Shown here: positions 8,448 to 15,361 of the stretch, piece by piece | Layout: the number at the start of each line of letters is the position of its first letter | Position numbering within the stretch: position 1 is the stretch's first letter | Source: Myxococcales bacterium | GTDB lineage: Bacteria > Myxococcota_A > Polyangia > Nannocystales > Nannocystaceae | Direction of reading: 5' to 3' | Assembly (NCBI GenBank): GCA_020633295.1 | Contig: JACKDW010000002.1 | Location: 1,178,001-1,242,000, forward strand | DNA length: 64,000 bases | Made by a program: the position numbers and the translations under genes | The notes under the pieces: generated by a model | The model's database searches: none | Seen by the model: only the letters and a program-made list of their open reading frames with translations | What the model was told of the DNA's origin: nothing

Positions 8448-8978
8448 TCAGGATCGCGACGGCCGCAGCGCCCGCAAGGACTTGCTCGCGTCGTCGTGCG
8501 GGCACGAGCCTCCCTTGATCCCGCGCGCCTTCGGACACATCCCGTAGAGCTCGAGGCGGTGGCGGACGAGGTTGAAGCCGAAGCTCCGCGCGACCCGCTC
8601 CTGCTCGCGCTCGATCTCCTCGTTCTGAAACTCGAGCACGTGGCCGCACTCGATGCAGATCAGGTGATCGTGATGCTCGGTGTCGCCGGCGGTCTCGTAC
8701 ATCGTCTGGCCGTCGCCGAAGCGGCGCATGGCCGCGAGCCCGCACTCGGTCAGCAGCTTGAGCGTGCGGTAGACGGTCGCGTAGCCGATGCGAGGGTTCT
8801 CCGTTCGACTCAGCGCGAGCAGCTCCTCGATGCTGATGTGACCCTCGGTCGAGAAGAATTTGTACGCGATGAGGTCCCGCTGCCTGGTCGACTTGAGCTG
8901 ATTCTTCGCCAGGTACGCGTGGAACTGGTCCATCAGCGCGTCGACTTCCGCCTGTTCGCGATGTCGGCGAGCCTGCAT
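8448..8978 (-). CDS. fur: Fur-family metal-dependent repressor
   Basis: 176 aa from ATG 8978; the upstream extension is not typical of the family. The N-terminal winged helix (about 15-90) carries STRQRDLIAYKFF and the recognition region IGYATVYRTLKLL. The dimerisation/metal domain has HHDHLICIECGHVLEF with the usual His cluster, and a C-terminal Cys (GSCPHDD). Fur proteins bind Fe(II), Zn(II) or other metals and repress uptake genes; Fur, Zur and PerR cannot be separated reliably here. The gene is divergent from xseB, with about 100 bp between start codons. Confidence 0.9.
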   Translation of the reverse strand: MQARRHREQAEVDALMDQFHAYLAKNQLKSTRQRDLIAYKFFSTEGHISIEELLALSRTENPRIGYATVYRTLKLLTECGLAAMRRFGDGQTMYETAGDTEHHDHLICIECGHVLEFQNEEIEREQERVARSFGFNLVRHRLELYGMCPKARGIKGGSCPHDDASKSLRALRPSRS

Positions 8979-9017
8979 CGACGGCACCGTATCGTGCTCC
9001 ACGACACACGGCAAGCG

Positions 9018-9046
9018 TTGTGGGCGTCCGCGCCGGTCCGTATACT
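9018..9046 (+). promoter_or_regulatory. Sigma-70-type promoter for xseB-ispA
   Basis: TTGTGG (9018-9023), a 17-bp spacer and TATACT (9041-9046), positioned 33 bp before the xseB ATG and followed by a GAGGA ribosome binding site (9069-9073). Confidence 0.6.
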
Positions 9047-9079
9047 GCCGCCCTCTTTCCGCGTCCTGAGGACGAGATC

Positions 9080-9439
9080 ATGAGCGCGAAGACATCAGCA
9101 GCCACGGACTCCGCGACGCCCAAGCAGGCGCGGACGGCGAAGTCACGGTCCCGGCGGCGCAAGGGCGAGTCCTCGCCGGCCGCCGAGCAGGAACCCGCGA
9201 TCGACGAGGTGCTTCGACGTCTCGAGGGCATCGTCAAGGAGCTCGAGGAGGGAGAGCTCCCCCTCGAGGCCGCGCTCGAGCGATTCGAACACGGCGTCCG
9301 CCTGGCGCGGCAGGGCTCCGCGCTGCTCGACGCCGTGGAGCAGCGGGTCGAGGTCTTGCTCGAGGGACGAGACGCGACCGCTCCGTTCGCGGGCGCAGCA
9401 CCAGAGGGGCACGAAGAAGGGCACGATGATGGCGAGTAG
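9080..9439 (+). CDS. xseB: Exodeoxyribonuclease VII small subunit
   Basis: 119 aa from ATG 9080, which has a GAGGA ribosome binding site 6 bp upstream. After a basic disordered N-terminus (about 35 aa), the helical XseB core is clear: IDEVLRRLEGIVKELEEGEL, PLEAALERFEHGVRLARQGS. The subunit binds XseA to make the nuclease that degrades single-stranded DNA into short oligonucleotides. No xseA is present in the window. The stop overlaps the ispA start by 14 bp, so the two genes are translationally coupled, an arrangement found in many bacteria. Confidence 0.92.
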   Translation: MSAKTSAATDSATPKQARTAKSRSRRRKGESSPAAEQEPAIDEVLRRLEGIVKELEEGELPLEAALERFEHGVRLARQGSALLDAVEQRVEVLLEGRDATAPFAGAAPEGHEEGHDDGE

Positions 9440-10286
9440 CGGCGCGTTTGATCTCGCGAGTTTCCTCGAGCACCGGAGGGCTCTGGTGAACGACGCGCTT
9501 GATCGCGCGTTGCCCGCCCAAGACGCCCATGGGGGTGACCCGGGTCGACTTCGAGAGGCGATGCGCTACGCGGTCCTCGGCGGGGGCAAGCGGATCCGCC
9601 CGATGGTCACGATCGCCGCCTGCGAAGCCGCAGGGGGACGCGCCGAGCAGGCGCTCGGCCCGTGCTGCGCGCTCGAGCTGGTCCACGCGTATTCGCTCGT
9701 GCACGACGATCTTCCGTGTATGGATGACGACGCCGAGCGGCGCGGGATGCCGACGGTGCACGTCGCGTTCGGCGAGGCCAACGCCGTGCTCGTCGGTGAC
9801 GCGCTCCTCACCCGTGCCTTCGAGTGTATCGGCCGCGCGAGCGCCGAGGGGATGTCGGCGGCGGCGGCGGCGCAGGCCGTGCAGGTCCTCGCCGCGGAGG
9901 CAGGCATTGACGGCATGGTCGGCGGGCAAGCGCTCGACATCGCCTTCGGACAGGATATCCAGGACCTCGAGCAGCTGGAGCGGGTCCACGCGCTCAAGAC
10001 GGGCGCCCTGTACGCCGCCGCCGGAGCGATGGGCGCGCTCTCGGCCGGCGCGGACGCGTCGGTCGTCGAGTCACTTCGGCGCTGGGGGCGTAACTTCGGC
10101 GTCGCGTTTCAGCACGCCGATGATGTCCTCGACGACGATCAGGTCTCGCTTCGCGAGCAGGCGCTCGCGCGCGTCGATGGGCTCGTCGGCGAGTGCGACG
10201 CGATCAGCTCGGGGCTGGGCGCCGGCGCCGGCGCCTTGCGAGCGCTCGCCGCCTGGGTTCGCGCGCGCGCGCGTCGAGGCGCTTAG
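9426..10286 (+). CDS. ispA: Farnesyl/geranylgeranyl diphosphate synthase
   Basis: 286 aa isoprenyl diphosphate synthase condensing IPP with allylic diphosphates. Seen: GGGKRIRP near residue 55, first Asp-rich motif DDLPCMDDD near residue 96 (the FARM, with the CxxD spacing usual in bacterial IspA), and the second Asp-rich motif HADDVLDDD near residue 224. The C-terminus is slightly shorter than the roughly 300 aa norm. Product chain length (C15 or C20) is not decided. The product could feed the UbiA-type and squalene-type enzymes encoded later in the window. Confidence 0.93.
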   Translation: MMASSGAFDLASFLEHRRALVNDALDRALPAQDAHGGDPGRLREAMRYAVLGGGKRIRPMVTIAACEAAGGRAEQALGPCCALELVHAYSLVHDDLPCMDDDAERRGMPTVHVAFGEANAVLVGDALLTRAFECIGRASAEGMSAAAAAQAVQVLAAEAGIDGMVGGQALDIAFGQDIQDLEQLERVHALKTGALYAAAGAMGALSAGADASVVESLRRWGRNFGVAFQHADDVLDDDQVSLREQALARVDGLVGECDAISSGLGAGAGALRALAAWVRARARRGA

Positions 10287-10288
10287 GA

Positions 10289-10306
10289 CTTGCCGGCGCA
10301 CGCCGG
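10289..10306. terminator. Short hairpin between ispA and the tRNA cluster
   Basis: A 7-bp stem, TGCCGGC (10289-10295) with GCCGGCA (10300-10306), with a 4-nt loop. It sits between the convergent ispA gene and the last tRNA, so it could end either transcript; there is no T run on either side. Confidence 0.4.
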
Positions 10307-10324
10307 CAGCGAAGCCAACAGAGA

Positions 10325-10407
10325 TAGCCCGGGAGGGGATCGAACCCTCATGTCGCCAGGACCACGGGGTTTAAGCCCGCTGCGTCTCCCGATTTCGCCA
10401 CCGGGCC
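10325..10407 (-). tRNA. tRNA-Leu (anticodon UAA)
   Basis: The cloverleaf can be drawn by hand: acceptor GGCCCGG/CCGGGCT, anticodon stem GCGGG/CCCGT with loop CTTAAAC, long variable arm, T-loop TTCGATC and discriminator A. The acceptor begins with a G-U pair. CCA is not encoded. It is the last gene of the cluster in transcription order. Confidence 0.93.
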
Positions 10408-10452
10408 AGGTGAGGGACGCGAGCGCTCGATGAGCGCGCGCTGTTCGTTGAA

Positions 10453-10534
10453 TGCCCGGGGAGGGAGTCGAACCCTCACGCCGCGAGGACCACACATTCT
10501 GAGCGTGCTGCGTCTACCGTTTCGCCACCCGGGC
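10453..10534 (-). tRNA. tRNA-Leu (anticodon CAG), A37 type, copy 1
   Basis: Acceptor GCCCGGG/CCCGGGC, anticodon loop CTCAGAA (anticodon CAG, base 37 = A), long variable arm, T-loop TTCGACT, discriminator A. CCA is not encoded. It is nearly identical to the tRNA at 10710-10791, differing at position 39, where this copy closes the anticodon stem with a G-U pair. Confidence 0.93.
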
Positions 10535-10562
10535 GGGTGTCATTGACTGTTGTTGTGTTGCT

Positions 10563-10587
10563 GTTGTTGTTGTTGTTGTTGTTGTTG
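10563..10587. repeat. (GTT)n microsatellite in the tRNA spacer
   Basis: Eight consecutive GTT triplets, with imperfect copies extending upstream to about 10547. On the transcribed strand this reads (AAC)n. It lies between two tRNA-Leu genes and has no protein-coding sense. Confidence 0.95.
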
Positions 10588-10600
10588 CAGGATCGTCGAG

Positions 10601-10681
10601 TGCCCGGGGAGGGAGTCGAACCCTCACGCCATATGGCCACCAGGTTTGAGCAGGCTGCGTCTACCGTTTCGCCACCCGGGC
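10601..10681 (-). tRNA. tRNA-Leu (anticodon CAA)
   Basis: Acceptor GCCCGGG/CCCGGGC, anticodon loop CTCAAAC, T-loop TTCGACT, discriminator A. The anticodon stem GCCTG/CTGGT contains a T-T mismatch (positions 30-40). The variable arm differs from its neighbours and contains the palindrome GCCATATGGC. CCA is not encoded. Confidence 0.88.
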
Positions 10682-10709
10682 AGGGTGTCTGGAGTGTGTA
10701 TGCGGAGAG

Positions 10710-10791
10710 TGCCCGGGGAGGGAGTCGAACCCTCACGCCGCGAGGACCACACGTTCTGAGCGTGCTGCGTCTACCGTTTCGCCACCCGGGC
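10710..10791 (-). tRNA. tRNA-Leu (anticodon CAG), A37 type, copy 2
   Basis: Same body as the tRNA at 10453-10534, with anticodon loop CTCAGAA but a fully closed stem GCACG/CGTGT. Long variable arm, discriminator A, no encoded CCA. Probably a recent duplicate. Confidence 0.93.
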
Positions 10792-10822
10792 GGGTGTCGG
10801 TCACGAGGACCTGGTTAATGAG

Positions 10823-10906
10823 TCCGTGGGGCAGGGATCGAACCTGCCGTGCGTGAGAACGCGGCCGGGTTACAGCCGGCTGCTCCGCCGTTGGAGCATC
10901 CCACGG
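10823..10906 (-). tRNA. tRNA-Tyr (anticodon GUA), atypical, copy 1
   Basis: Anticodon stem GCCGG/CCGGC with loop CTGTAAC gives GUA. The long variable arm (stem GCGT/ACGC) is as in bacterial tRNA-Tyr. T-loop TTCGATC, discriminator A, no encoded CCA. Unusual: the acceptor is CCGTGGG/CCCACGG, so the first pair is C1-G72 rather than the bacterial G1-C72; position 8 is A instead of U; and the D arm is compact (GCTCC/GGAGC with a 6-nt loop). Confidence 0.85.
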
Positions 10907-10938
10907 AGAAGAGACAAGAGAGCGCGTTGACCGTTGAG

Positions 10939-11020
10939 TGCCCGGGGAGGGAGTCGAACCCTCACGTCGCGAGGACCACACATCCTTAGTGTGCTGCGTC
11001 TACCGTTTCGCCACCCGGGC
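10939..11020 (-). tRNA. tRNA-Leu (anticodon AAG)
   Basis: Acceptor GCCCGGG/CCCGGGC; anticodon stem GCACA/TGTGT with loop CTAAGGA gives anticodon AAG with G37. Long variable arm, T-loop TTCGACT, discriminator A, no encoded CCA. A34 is rare in bacterial tRNAs outside tRNA-Arg(ACG); GAG would be the expected isoacceptor. Confidence 0.88.
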
Positions 11021-11048
11021 GGGGCAGCTCGTGATGCTTGGATGAGAG

Positions 11049-11132
11049 TCCGTGGGGCAGGAGTCGAACCTGCCGTGCGTGAGGACGCGGCCGGGTTACA
11101 GCCGGCTGCTCCACCTCTGGAGCGTCCCACGG
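11049..11132 (-). tRNA. tRNA-Tyr (anticodon GUA), atypical, copy 2
   Basis: Same unusual body as the copy at 10823-10906 (C1-G72, A8, D stem GCTCC/GGAGC), with anticodon loop CTGTAAC. It differs in the D loop (AGAGGT rather than AACGGC), position 9, the variable-arm loop and the T-loop (TTCGACT). The stems are preserved between copies, so both are probably functional. Confidence 0.85.
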
Positions 11133-11203
11133 AGAGCGTGACGGCCTGCGCTCGAGCGCCGTCGAGGATTAGAGAACGAGGAGAACAAGAGGAACCAAGA
11201 GAG

Positions 11204-11285
11204 TGCCCGGGGAGGGATTCGAACCCTCACGTCGCGAGGACCACACGTCCTGAGCATGCTGCGTCTACCGTTTCGCCACCCGGGC
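11204..11285 (-). tRNA. tRNA-Leu (anticodon CAG), G37 type
   Basis: Acceptor GCCCGGG/CCCGGGC; anticodon stem GCATG/CGTGT, loop CTCAGGA (CAG, G37). Long variable arm, T-loop TTCGAAT, discriminator A, no encoded CCA. This copy has the G37 expected for CUN-reading tRNA-Leu, unlike the two A37 copies. Confidence 0.93.
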
Positions 11286-11373
11286 GGGTGCCACGACGAA
11301 CGCGTTCGTCGTGGGCTGCGGCGCGCGAGGTCAATGGACAGTGCCATTGACGCTCGAGCGTCGCGCGAGGCAG

Positions 11374-11448
11374 TCGGGATGGTGGGATTCGAACCCACGG
11401 CCTCGTGTCCCCCAGACACGCGCGCTAACCAAGCTGCGCCACATCCCG
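11374..11448 (-). tRNA. tRNA-Pro (anticodon GGG)
   Basis: Acceptor CGGGATG/CATCCCG, anticodon stem CGTGT/ACACG with loop CTGGGGG, T-loop TTCGAAT, discriminator A. No encoded CCA. Standard bacterial tRNA-Pro with the C1-G72 pair normal for this amino acid. Confidence 0.95.
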
Positions 11449-11497
11449 TTGATATTCAGTTGTAGAGACCTCGTGATCGCGTCCGCGTGAGCCGGAG

Positions 11498-11573
11498 TCG
11501 GGGTGACTGGATTCGAACCAGCGACCTCCTGTTCCCGAAACAGGCGCTCTGGACCAGACTGAGCTACACCCCG
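11498..11573 (-). tRNA. tRNA-Pro (anticodon CGG)
   Basis: Acceptor CGGGGTG/CACCCCG, anticodon stem CCTGT/ACAGG with loop TTCGGGA, T-loop TTCGAAT, discriminator A. No encoded CCA. Confidence 0.95.
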
Positions 11574-11655
11574 AGAGGAAGAGTCGGGCGCCGTGGTTTG
11601 GCCACGGCGTCGGGCGCTGGTCTCAGGAGACCGGGGGCGCCCGAAGGACCCGGGA

Positions 11656-11730
11656 TCGGCACGGAAGGACTCGAACCTTCAACCTCCGCATCCGTAGTGC
11701 GGCGCTCTATCCATTGAGCTACGCGCCGAT
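11656..11730 (-). tRNA. tRNA-Arg (anticodon ACG)
   Basis: Acceptor CGGCGCG/CGTGCCG (one G-U), anticodon stem CCGCA/TGCGG with loop CTACGGA. The A34 is normally deaminated to inosine by TadA. T-loop TTCGAGT, discriminator A, no encoded CCA. First gene of the cluster in transcription order. Confidence 0.95.
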
Positions 11731-12187
11731 GTCCGATTCGGGGGACTGGCTCACGCGTGCGACCTCAGGCGTCTCGCGCGGCCGGCTCTCGCAGGGACGA
11801 GAGCGCAGCCGCGGGGGACGCCGCTGACGCTGTTCTTACAGCGCCAGGCGAGGTAGGCGACGGCGATACGGGTACAGACGCAAGGGGAGCGGCAGGCTCG
11901 GCAGCGTGTGCTGGTGCCCGTGCTTCGACCCGTTGATGTGCGTCACATGTACCATTGGACTCGTCATCTCCAACGCTGATTGGTCTACTCGCTGAAGTGC
12001 CAGTCGTCAAGGGGCGCGGCGAAAAACAATTTTAGACCTTGAGCGACCGTGTTCGCACATGTGGTTTTTGGGGCATGTCATTCGAGGATGAATGAACCGC
12101 GTGGCGACGACGTCGCCGCGCGCCCAGGCCCCGGCTCCGTGGCCCCGCGTGATAGACTCGCGCGCGAACTCAGACCGCGAGACGACC
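11731..12187. other. Intergenic region between the tRNA cluster and the O-antigen-ligase-like gene
   Basis: About 460 bp with no convincing gene. A minus-strand open frame (11765-12010) is low-complexity Ala/Pro/Ser and overlaps a promoter-like sequence, so it is not called. The segment near 12020-12085 is less GC-rich than its surroundings and may hold the plus-strand promoter of the next gene. Confidence 0.5.
11982..12010 (-). promoter_or_regulatory. Possible sigma-70 promoter for the tRNA cluster
   Basis: On the minus strand TTGACG (12005-12010), a 17-bp spacer and TAGACC (11982-11987). It is the best promoter-like match upstream of tRNA-Arg but would give a leader of about 245 nt. Confidence 0.3.
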
Positions 12188-14515
12188 ATGGACGGTTCAC
12201 GCAGGCATCGGAGGCGACGCGATCGCTGGGCGTGGGCGGGCGTGTTCGCGCTGATCTCGGTCCCCGCGCTCGCGATCGGCGGCGTCCTGCCGGAGCTCGT
12301 TCCGGCCTTCCTCGTCGGCGTCGCGCTGCTGTGGTGGCGCCTGCTCGGCGGTCCTGGGCGGACGTGCGTGGTGCCGCGCTACGCCGCCTTGGGCCTGCTG
12401 CTGTGCGGCGTGACGCTGCTGCAGTGGGCGCCGCTGCCGTTGAGTGCGCGCGGGCTGCTGTCGCCCGAACTCAGCGCGAGAGTGGTCGACGCGCTCGCGC
12501 GCGAGACGGGTCACTATGACTTTTGGGGCAGTCTCTCGCCGAGCCCCGGCGACACGGGGCTCGAGGCGTCGCGCTTGCTCGCGCTCACGCTTTTTTTCGC
12601 GGCGGCGGCGCAGCTCCCGTGGCGAGTGGTCGCGGTCGCGGTCGCGTGCTGCGGCAGCGTCGTCGCGTTGATCGGCCTCGCGCAAGCGGGCTTCGGGGTC
12701 AGCTCGATCCTCGGCGTGTACCGACCCGTCGACATCGACCCGGCGGAGACCGGCGCGCTGCTCACGACCTTCGTCAACCCGAACCATCAGTCCGGTCTGT
12801 TCTTGCTCGGGTTGTTCGCGGCGGGCGGGCTGCTCGTCGACGCGAGCGGGCGAGACGCGAGCACGCGCGATCCAGACGCGGCGGTCTCGTCGCGCGAGCG
12901 CGTCCTCGTCGCGGCGGCGGCGGTCCTGCTGCAGACCTTCGCGCTCGTGCTGTCGCGGTCTCGCGCCGCGCTGCTCGTCGGGGCTCTGGTCGCGCCGCTG
13001 GCGATCGGCTTCGCCTGGTTCGGAGGACAGGAGTCATCGCGCGCGCGAGGCGTCGACGCGCGTTCGCGCTGGCGCTGGCGCTGGCGCGCGCTGACGCTGA
13101 CGCTCTACGCCGGCGTGATCGCGGCGCTGCTGCGCTGTGGCGCGTGGGAGGAGGTCCGCGGGCTGATGGGCGGTGGCGGGGAGCCGCTCGCCAAGCTGCG
13201 CGTGGTCCGTGACGCGCTCGCGCTGATCTCGCTGAGCCCGTGGGTCGGGATCGGCCGCGGCGCGTTCCTCGACGTGTTCCCGGCGGTCGACTCGCAGCCG
13301 GGCCGGTACGTGCATACGCACCTCGAGTCCGCGCCGGTGGCGATGATCGTCGAGTGGGGCGTCATCATCGGCACGGTCGCGGTGCTCGGGCTCGCCGTGT
13401 ACTGGGTCGACGCGATTCGCCAGGCGGGGAGCCGCGCGCGTCGCGTCACGCTGTGTGGCTTGTTGGCGCTCGCGCTGCAGAGCCTCGGCGACTTCAGCCT
13501 CGAATTTCTCGGCGTCGCGGCGCCCGCGTGCGCGCTCGCGGGGGCGCTCGCGGGGGGGCCGGGGTGGACACTGGATGTCCGAGCGGCCAGGAGATGGATC
13601 GTGGGCCTCACGCTCATCGGCGTCGCGCTCGCGATGTGGTCGGCGCCGAGGTCGTGGACGAAGCGCGCGGTCGAGGACGCGAGGATTCGCGCCGGTGAGG
13701 ACGCCGTCGAGGCGTCCGTGGTGCGGACGAGGCCGCTTGACGGTGTTGTCCACGGGGTGATCGCCCGTCGCGCCGGGGCGCGCGGAGAGTGGGCCGAGGC
13801 GCTGCTGCGCGCGCGTGTGGCCGCGAGGTTGCGCCCCGGCTCCGCGGACGCGTGGTTGCTGCTCGCGTCCGCGGAGGAGCGCTGCGTCGATCGTTGCGGG
13901 GGCGACATGGTCGTCGCCCGTGACGCGAGCGCGCGCGCGCTACGGTTGATCAGCGCGCCGCTCGAGCCCTCGATCGTCGAGTACCTGCTGCGACGGTATC
14001 CGGAGCCGCGCGAGCTGGCGCCGCTGCTGCCGGCCGAGCTGTCGCGCTGGCTCGAGCTCGTAGCGTCGATTGGCGCGCGGGATCCAGTGTACGGCGGCGC
14101 GCTCGTGGCCACGCGCGGCCTCAAGGCGCGCGAGCCAGAGCTGCTGGCGCTCCAGGCCTCGCTGGCGCTCCAGGCCGAGAACGCCGCGTTGGCGCTGCAC
14201 GCCGCGAGGTTGCTGCGCGCGCGCGAGCCGGGTGCGCTCCGCGGCGTGACCCTGAGCGTGCAGGCGCTTCGACGCTTCAAGCCCGCGCGCGAGCGCGAGA
14301 TTCAGGCGTTGCTCGAGGAGGCGCTCACCGGCGACTGGGACGCGCGCGAGCGCGGCGAGCTCGAGGAGCTGCTCGTGCGCTCGCTGTTGGCGACCGGGAC
14401 AGCGGCGGATCGGTCGCGGGCGCGGGCGCGGCTGGCTGAGCTGCTTGAGCGGCCCGCGTCGCGCGCGACGCTGCGTCGACGTCGCGAGCTGGCGCGCGCG
14501 CTCGCGGGCGAGTGA
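12188..14515 (+). CDS. O-antigen ligase/polymerase-like membrane protein with C-terminal helical repeats
   Basis: 775 aa from ATG 12188, the first start that leads directly into the basic N-terminus and TM segments. About ten membrane segments occupy residues 15-470. The Wzy_C/WaaL-type region is recognisable: FVNPNHQSGLFLLGLFAAGG, SRSRAALLVGALVAPLAIG, GIGRGAFLDVFP with HTHLESAPVAMIVEWG, where the conserved His/Glu-containing periplasmic loop lies. Residues about 480-775 are helical and TPR-like (AEALLRARVAARLRPGSADAW). The family transfers or polymerises lipid-linked glycans at the outer face of the inner membrane. No other polysaccharide genes are adjacent. Confidence 0.8.
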   Translation: MDGSRRHRRRRDRWAWAGVFALISVPALAIGGVLPELVPAFLVGVALLWWRLLGGPGRTCVVPRYAALGLLLCGVTLLQWAPLPLSARGLLSPELSARVVDALARETGHYDFWGSLSPSPGDTGLEASRLLALTLFFAAAAQLPWRVVAVAVACCGSVVALIGLAQAGFGVSSILGVYRPVDIDPAETGALLTTFVNPNHQSGLFLLGLFAAGGLLVDASGRDASTRDPDAAVSSRERVLVAAAAVLLQTFALVLSRSRAALLVGALVAPLAIGFAWFGGQESSRARGVDARSRWRWRWRALTLTLYAGVIAALLRCGAWEEVRGLMGGGGEPLAKLRVVRDALALISLSPWVGIGRGAFLDVFPAVDSQPGRYVHTHLESAPVAMIVEWGVIIGTVAVLGLAVYWVDAIRQAGSRARRVTLCGLLALALQSLGDFSLEFLGVAAPACALAGALAGGPGWTLDVRAARRWIVGLTLIGVALAMWSAPRSWTKRAVEDARIRAGEDAVEASVVRTRPLDGVVHGVIARRAGARGEWAEALLRARVAARLRPGSADAWLLLASAEERCVDRCGGDMVVARDASARALRLISAPLEPSIVEYLLRRYPEPRELAPLLPAELSRWLELVASIGARDPVYGGALVATRGLKAREPELLALQASLALQAENAALALHAARLLRAREPGALRGVTLSVQALRRFKPAREREIQALLEEALTGDWDARERGELEELLVRSLLATGTAADRSRARARLAELLERPASRATLRRRRELARALAGE

Positions 14516-14517
14516 GG

Positions 14518-15237
14518 CTACGAAGCGAGGTGCGTGGCGAGCTCGTCCGCGCCGCCGATCAGCGCCCCGTTGATGAAGACCTGCGGCGTAGACCTCGCGC
14601 CGGCGACGGCGCGCAGGCGGCGAGGTGAGGCCGGGAGTTCGTCGTAGGCGAGGCCGCGCTCCTCGAGCAGCGCCTTCGCGCGCGCGCAGTGAGAGCAGCC
14701 CGCGCGCGTGAACATGACGATGTCGGGCGGCGTGACGGCGTCGGGCGCGACGTAGCGCAGCATGGTGTCGGCGTCGGAGACCTCGAAGGGGTCGCCCTCG
14801 ACCTCGGGCTCGACGAACATCTTCTCGATCACGCCGTCGCGGACGAGCATCGAGTATCGCCACGAGCGCGGGCCGAAGCCGAGGCCGCGCTTGTCGACCA
14901 GCATGCCCATGGCCTCGCTGAACTCGCCGTTGCCGTCGGGGATGAAGGTGATGTTGTCGGCGGCCTGCTGCTCACGCCACGCGTTCATGACGAAGCTGTC
15001 GTTGACCGAGACGCACAGGATGTCGTCGACGCCGTGCCGCTTGAAGACCGGCGCGAGCTCGTTGTACCGCGGGACATGGGCGGAGGAGCAGGTCGGGGTG
15101 AACGCGCCGGGCAGCGCGAAGACGACGACGGTCTTGCCGGCGAACAGCTCGGCGGTCGAGCGTCGGGTCCAGGCGTGGCCGTCGCGGATGAGGAAGGAGA
15201 CTTCGGGGATTCGTTGACCTTCGCGGTTGGCAGTCAT
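14518..15237 (-). CDS. Peroxiredoxin-glutaredoxin fusion (hybrid Prx5)
   Basis: 239 aa from ATG 15237. Residues about 8-165 are a Prx5-type peroxiredoxin with the peroxidatic motif PGAFTPTCSSAHVP, and residues about 170-239 are a glutaredoxin with CSHC in FTRAGCSHCARAKALLEERG and the TPQVFINGALIGG segment. The fusion lets glutathione reduce the peroxidatic Cys directly, detoxifying hydroperoxides in the cytoplasm. Single gene; an AT-rich region with dyads lies upstream. The frame is open another 17 codons upstream, but that sequence is AT-rich and not conserved-looking. Confidence 0.93.
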   Translation of the reverse strand: MTANREGQRIPEVSFLIRDGHAWTRRSTAELFAGKTVVVFALPGAFTPTCSSAHVPRYNELAPVFKRHGVDDILCVSVNDSFVMNAWREQQAADNITFIPDGNGEFSEAMGMLVDKRGLGFGPRSWRYSMLVRDGVIEKMFVEPEVEGDPFEVSDADTMLRYVAPDAVTPPDIVMFTRAGCSHCARAKALLEERGLAYDELPASPRRLRAVAGARSTPQVFINGALIGGADELATHLAS

Positions 15238-15361
15238 GCTCCGACGAAAAGCACGTGTTGTTCCGAATTTTAAATCCAAAAAATTCAATATGCTGCGAAC
15301 GAATCAACGATATTTTGGTGGTTGAAATTTGTCGAAATATCGTTGATGACGAAATGTCGTC
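15238..15361. promoter_or_regulatory. AT-rich intergenic region with nested dyads
   Basis: About 120 bp far richer in A/T than its surroundings, between the methyltransferase stop and the peroxiredoxin start. It holds a perfect 13-bp inverted repeat (15303-15315 with 15335-15347, 19-nt spacer) and a second dyad TGACGA/TCGTCA (15346-15351 with 15356-15361) overlapping the methyltransferase stop codon. It probably contains the peroxiredoxin promoter and may also end the methyltransferase transcript; no clear -35/-10 pair was settled on. Confidence 0.5.

Noticed and set aside
10823..11132. Allo-tRNA with an 8/4 or 9/3 fold
   Set aside because: An eighth acceptor pair would be A-C; the 7-bp acceptor and 5-bp T stem fit, and the anticodon is GUA.
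10453..11285. Possible CRISPR-like array
   Set aside because: The regularly spaced near-identical segments are tRNA-Leu genes that fold as cloverleaves, about 80 bp long with distinct anticodons; no short direct repeats with unique spacers and no cas genes.
10476..11465. Several 70-140-codon frames across the tRNA cluster with repeated similar peptides
   Set aside because: They translate tRNA sequences and the GTT repeat; the peptide similarity reflects the repeated tRNA bodies.
10325..11730. Prophage or integrative element at the tRNA cluster
   Set aside because: No integrase, no attachment-site duplication and ordinary housekeeping genes (xseB, ispA) adjoin it.
11765..12010. 81-codon minus-strand frame next to the tRNA cluster
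   Set aside because: Ala/Pro/Ser-rich, overlaps a promoter-like sequence and lacks a ribosome binding site.
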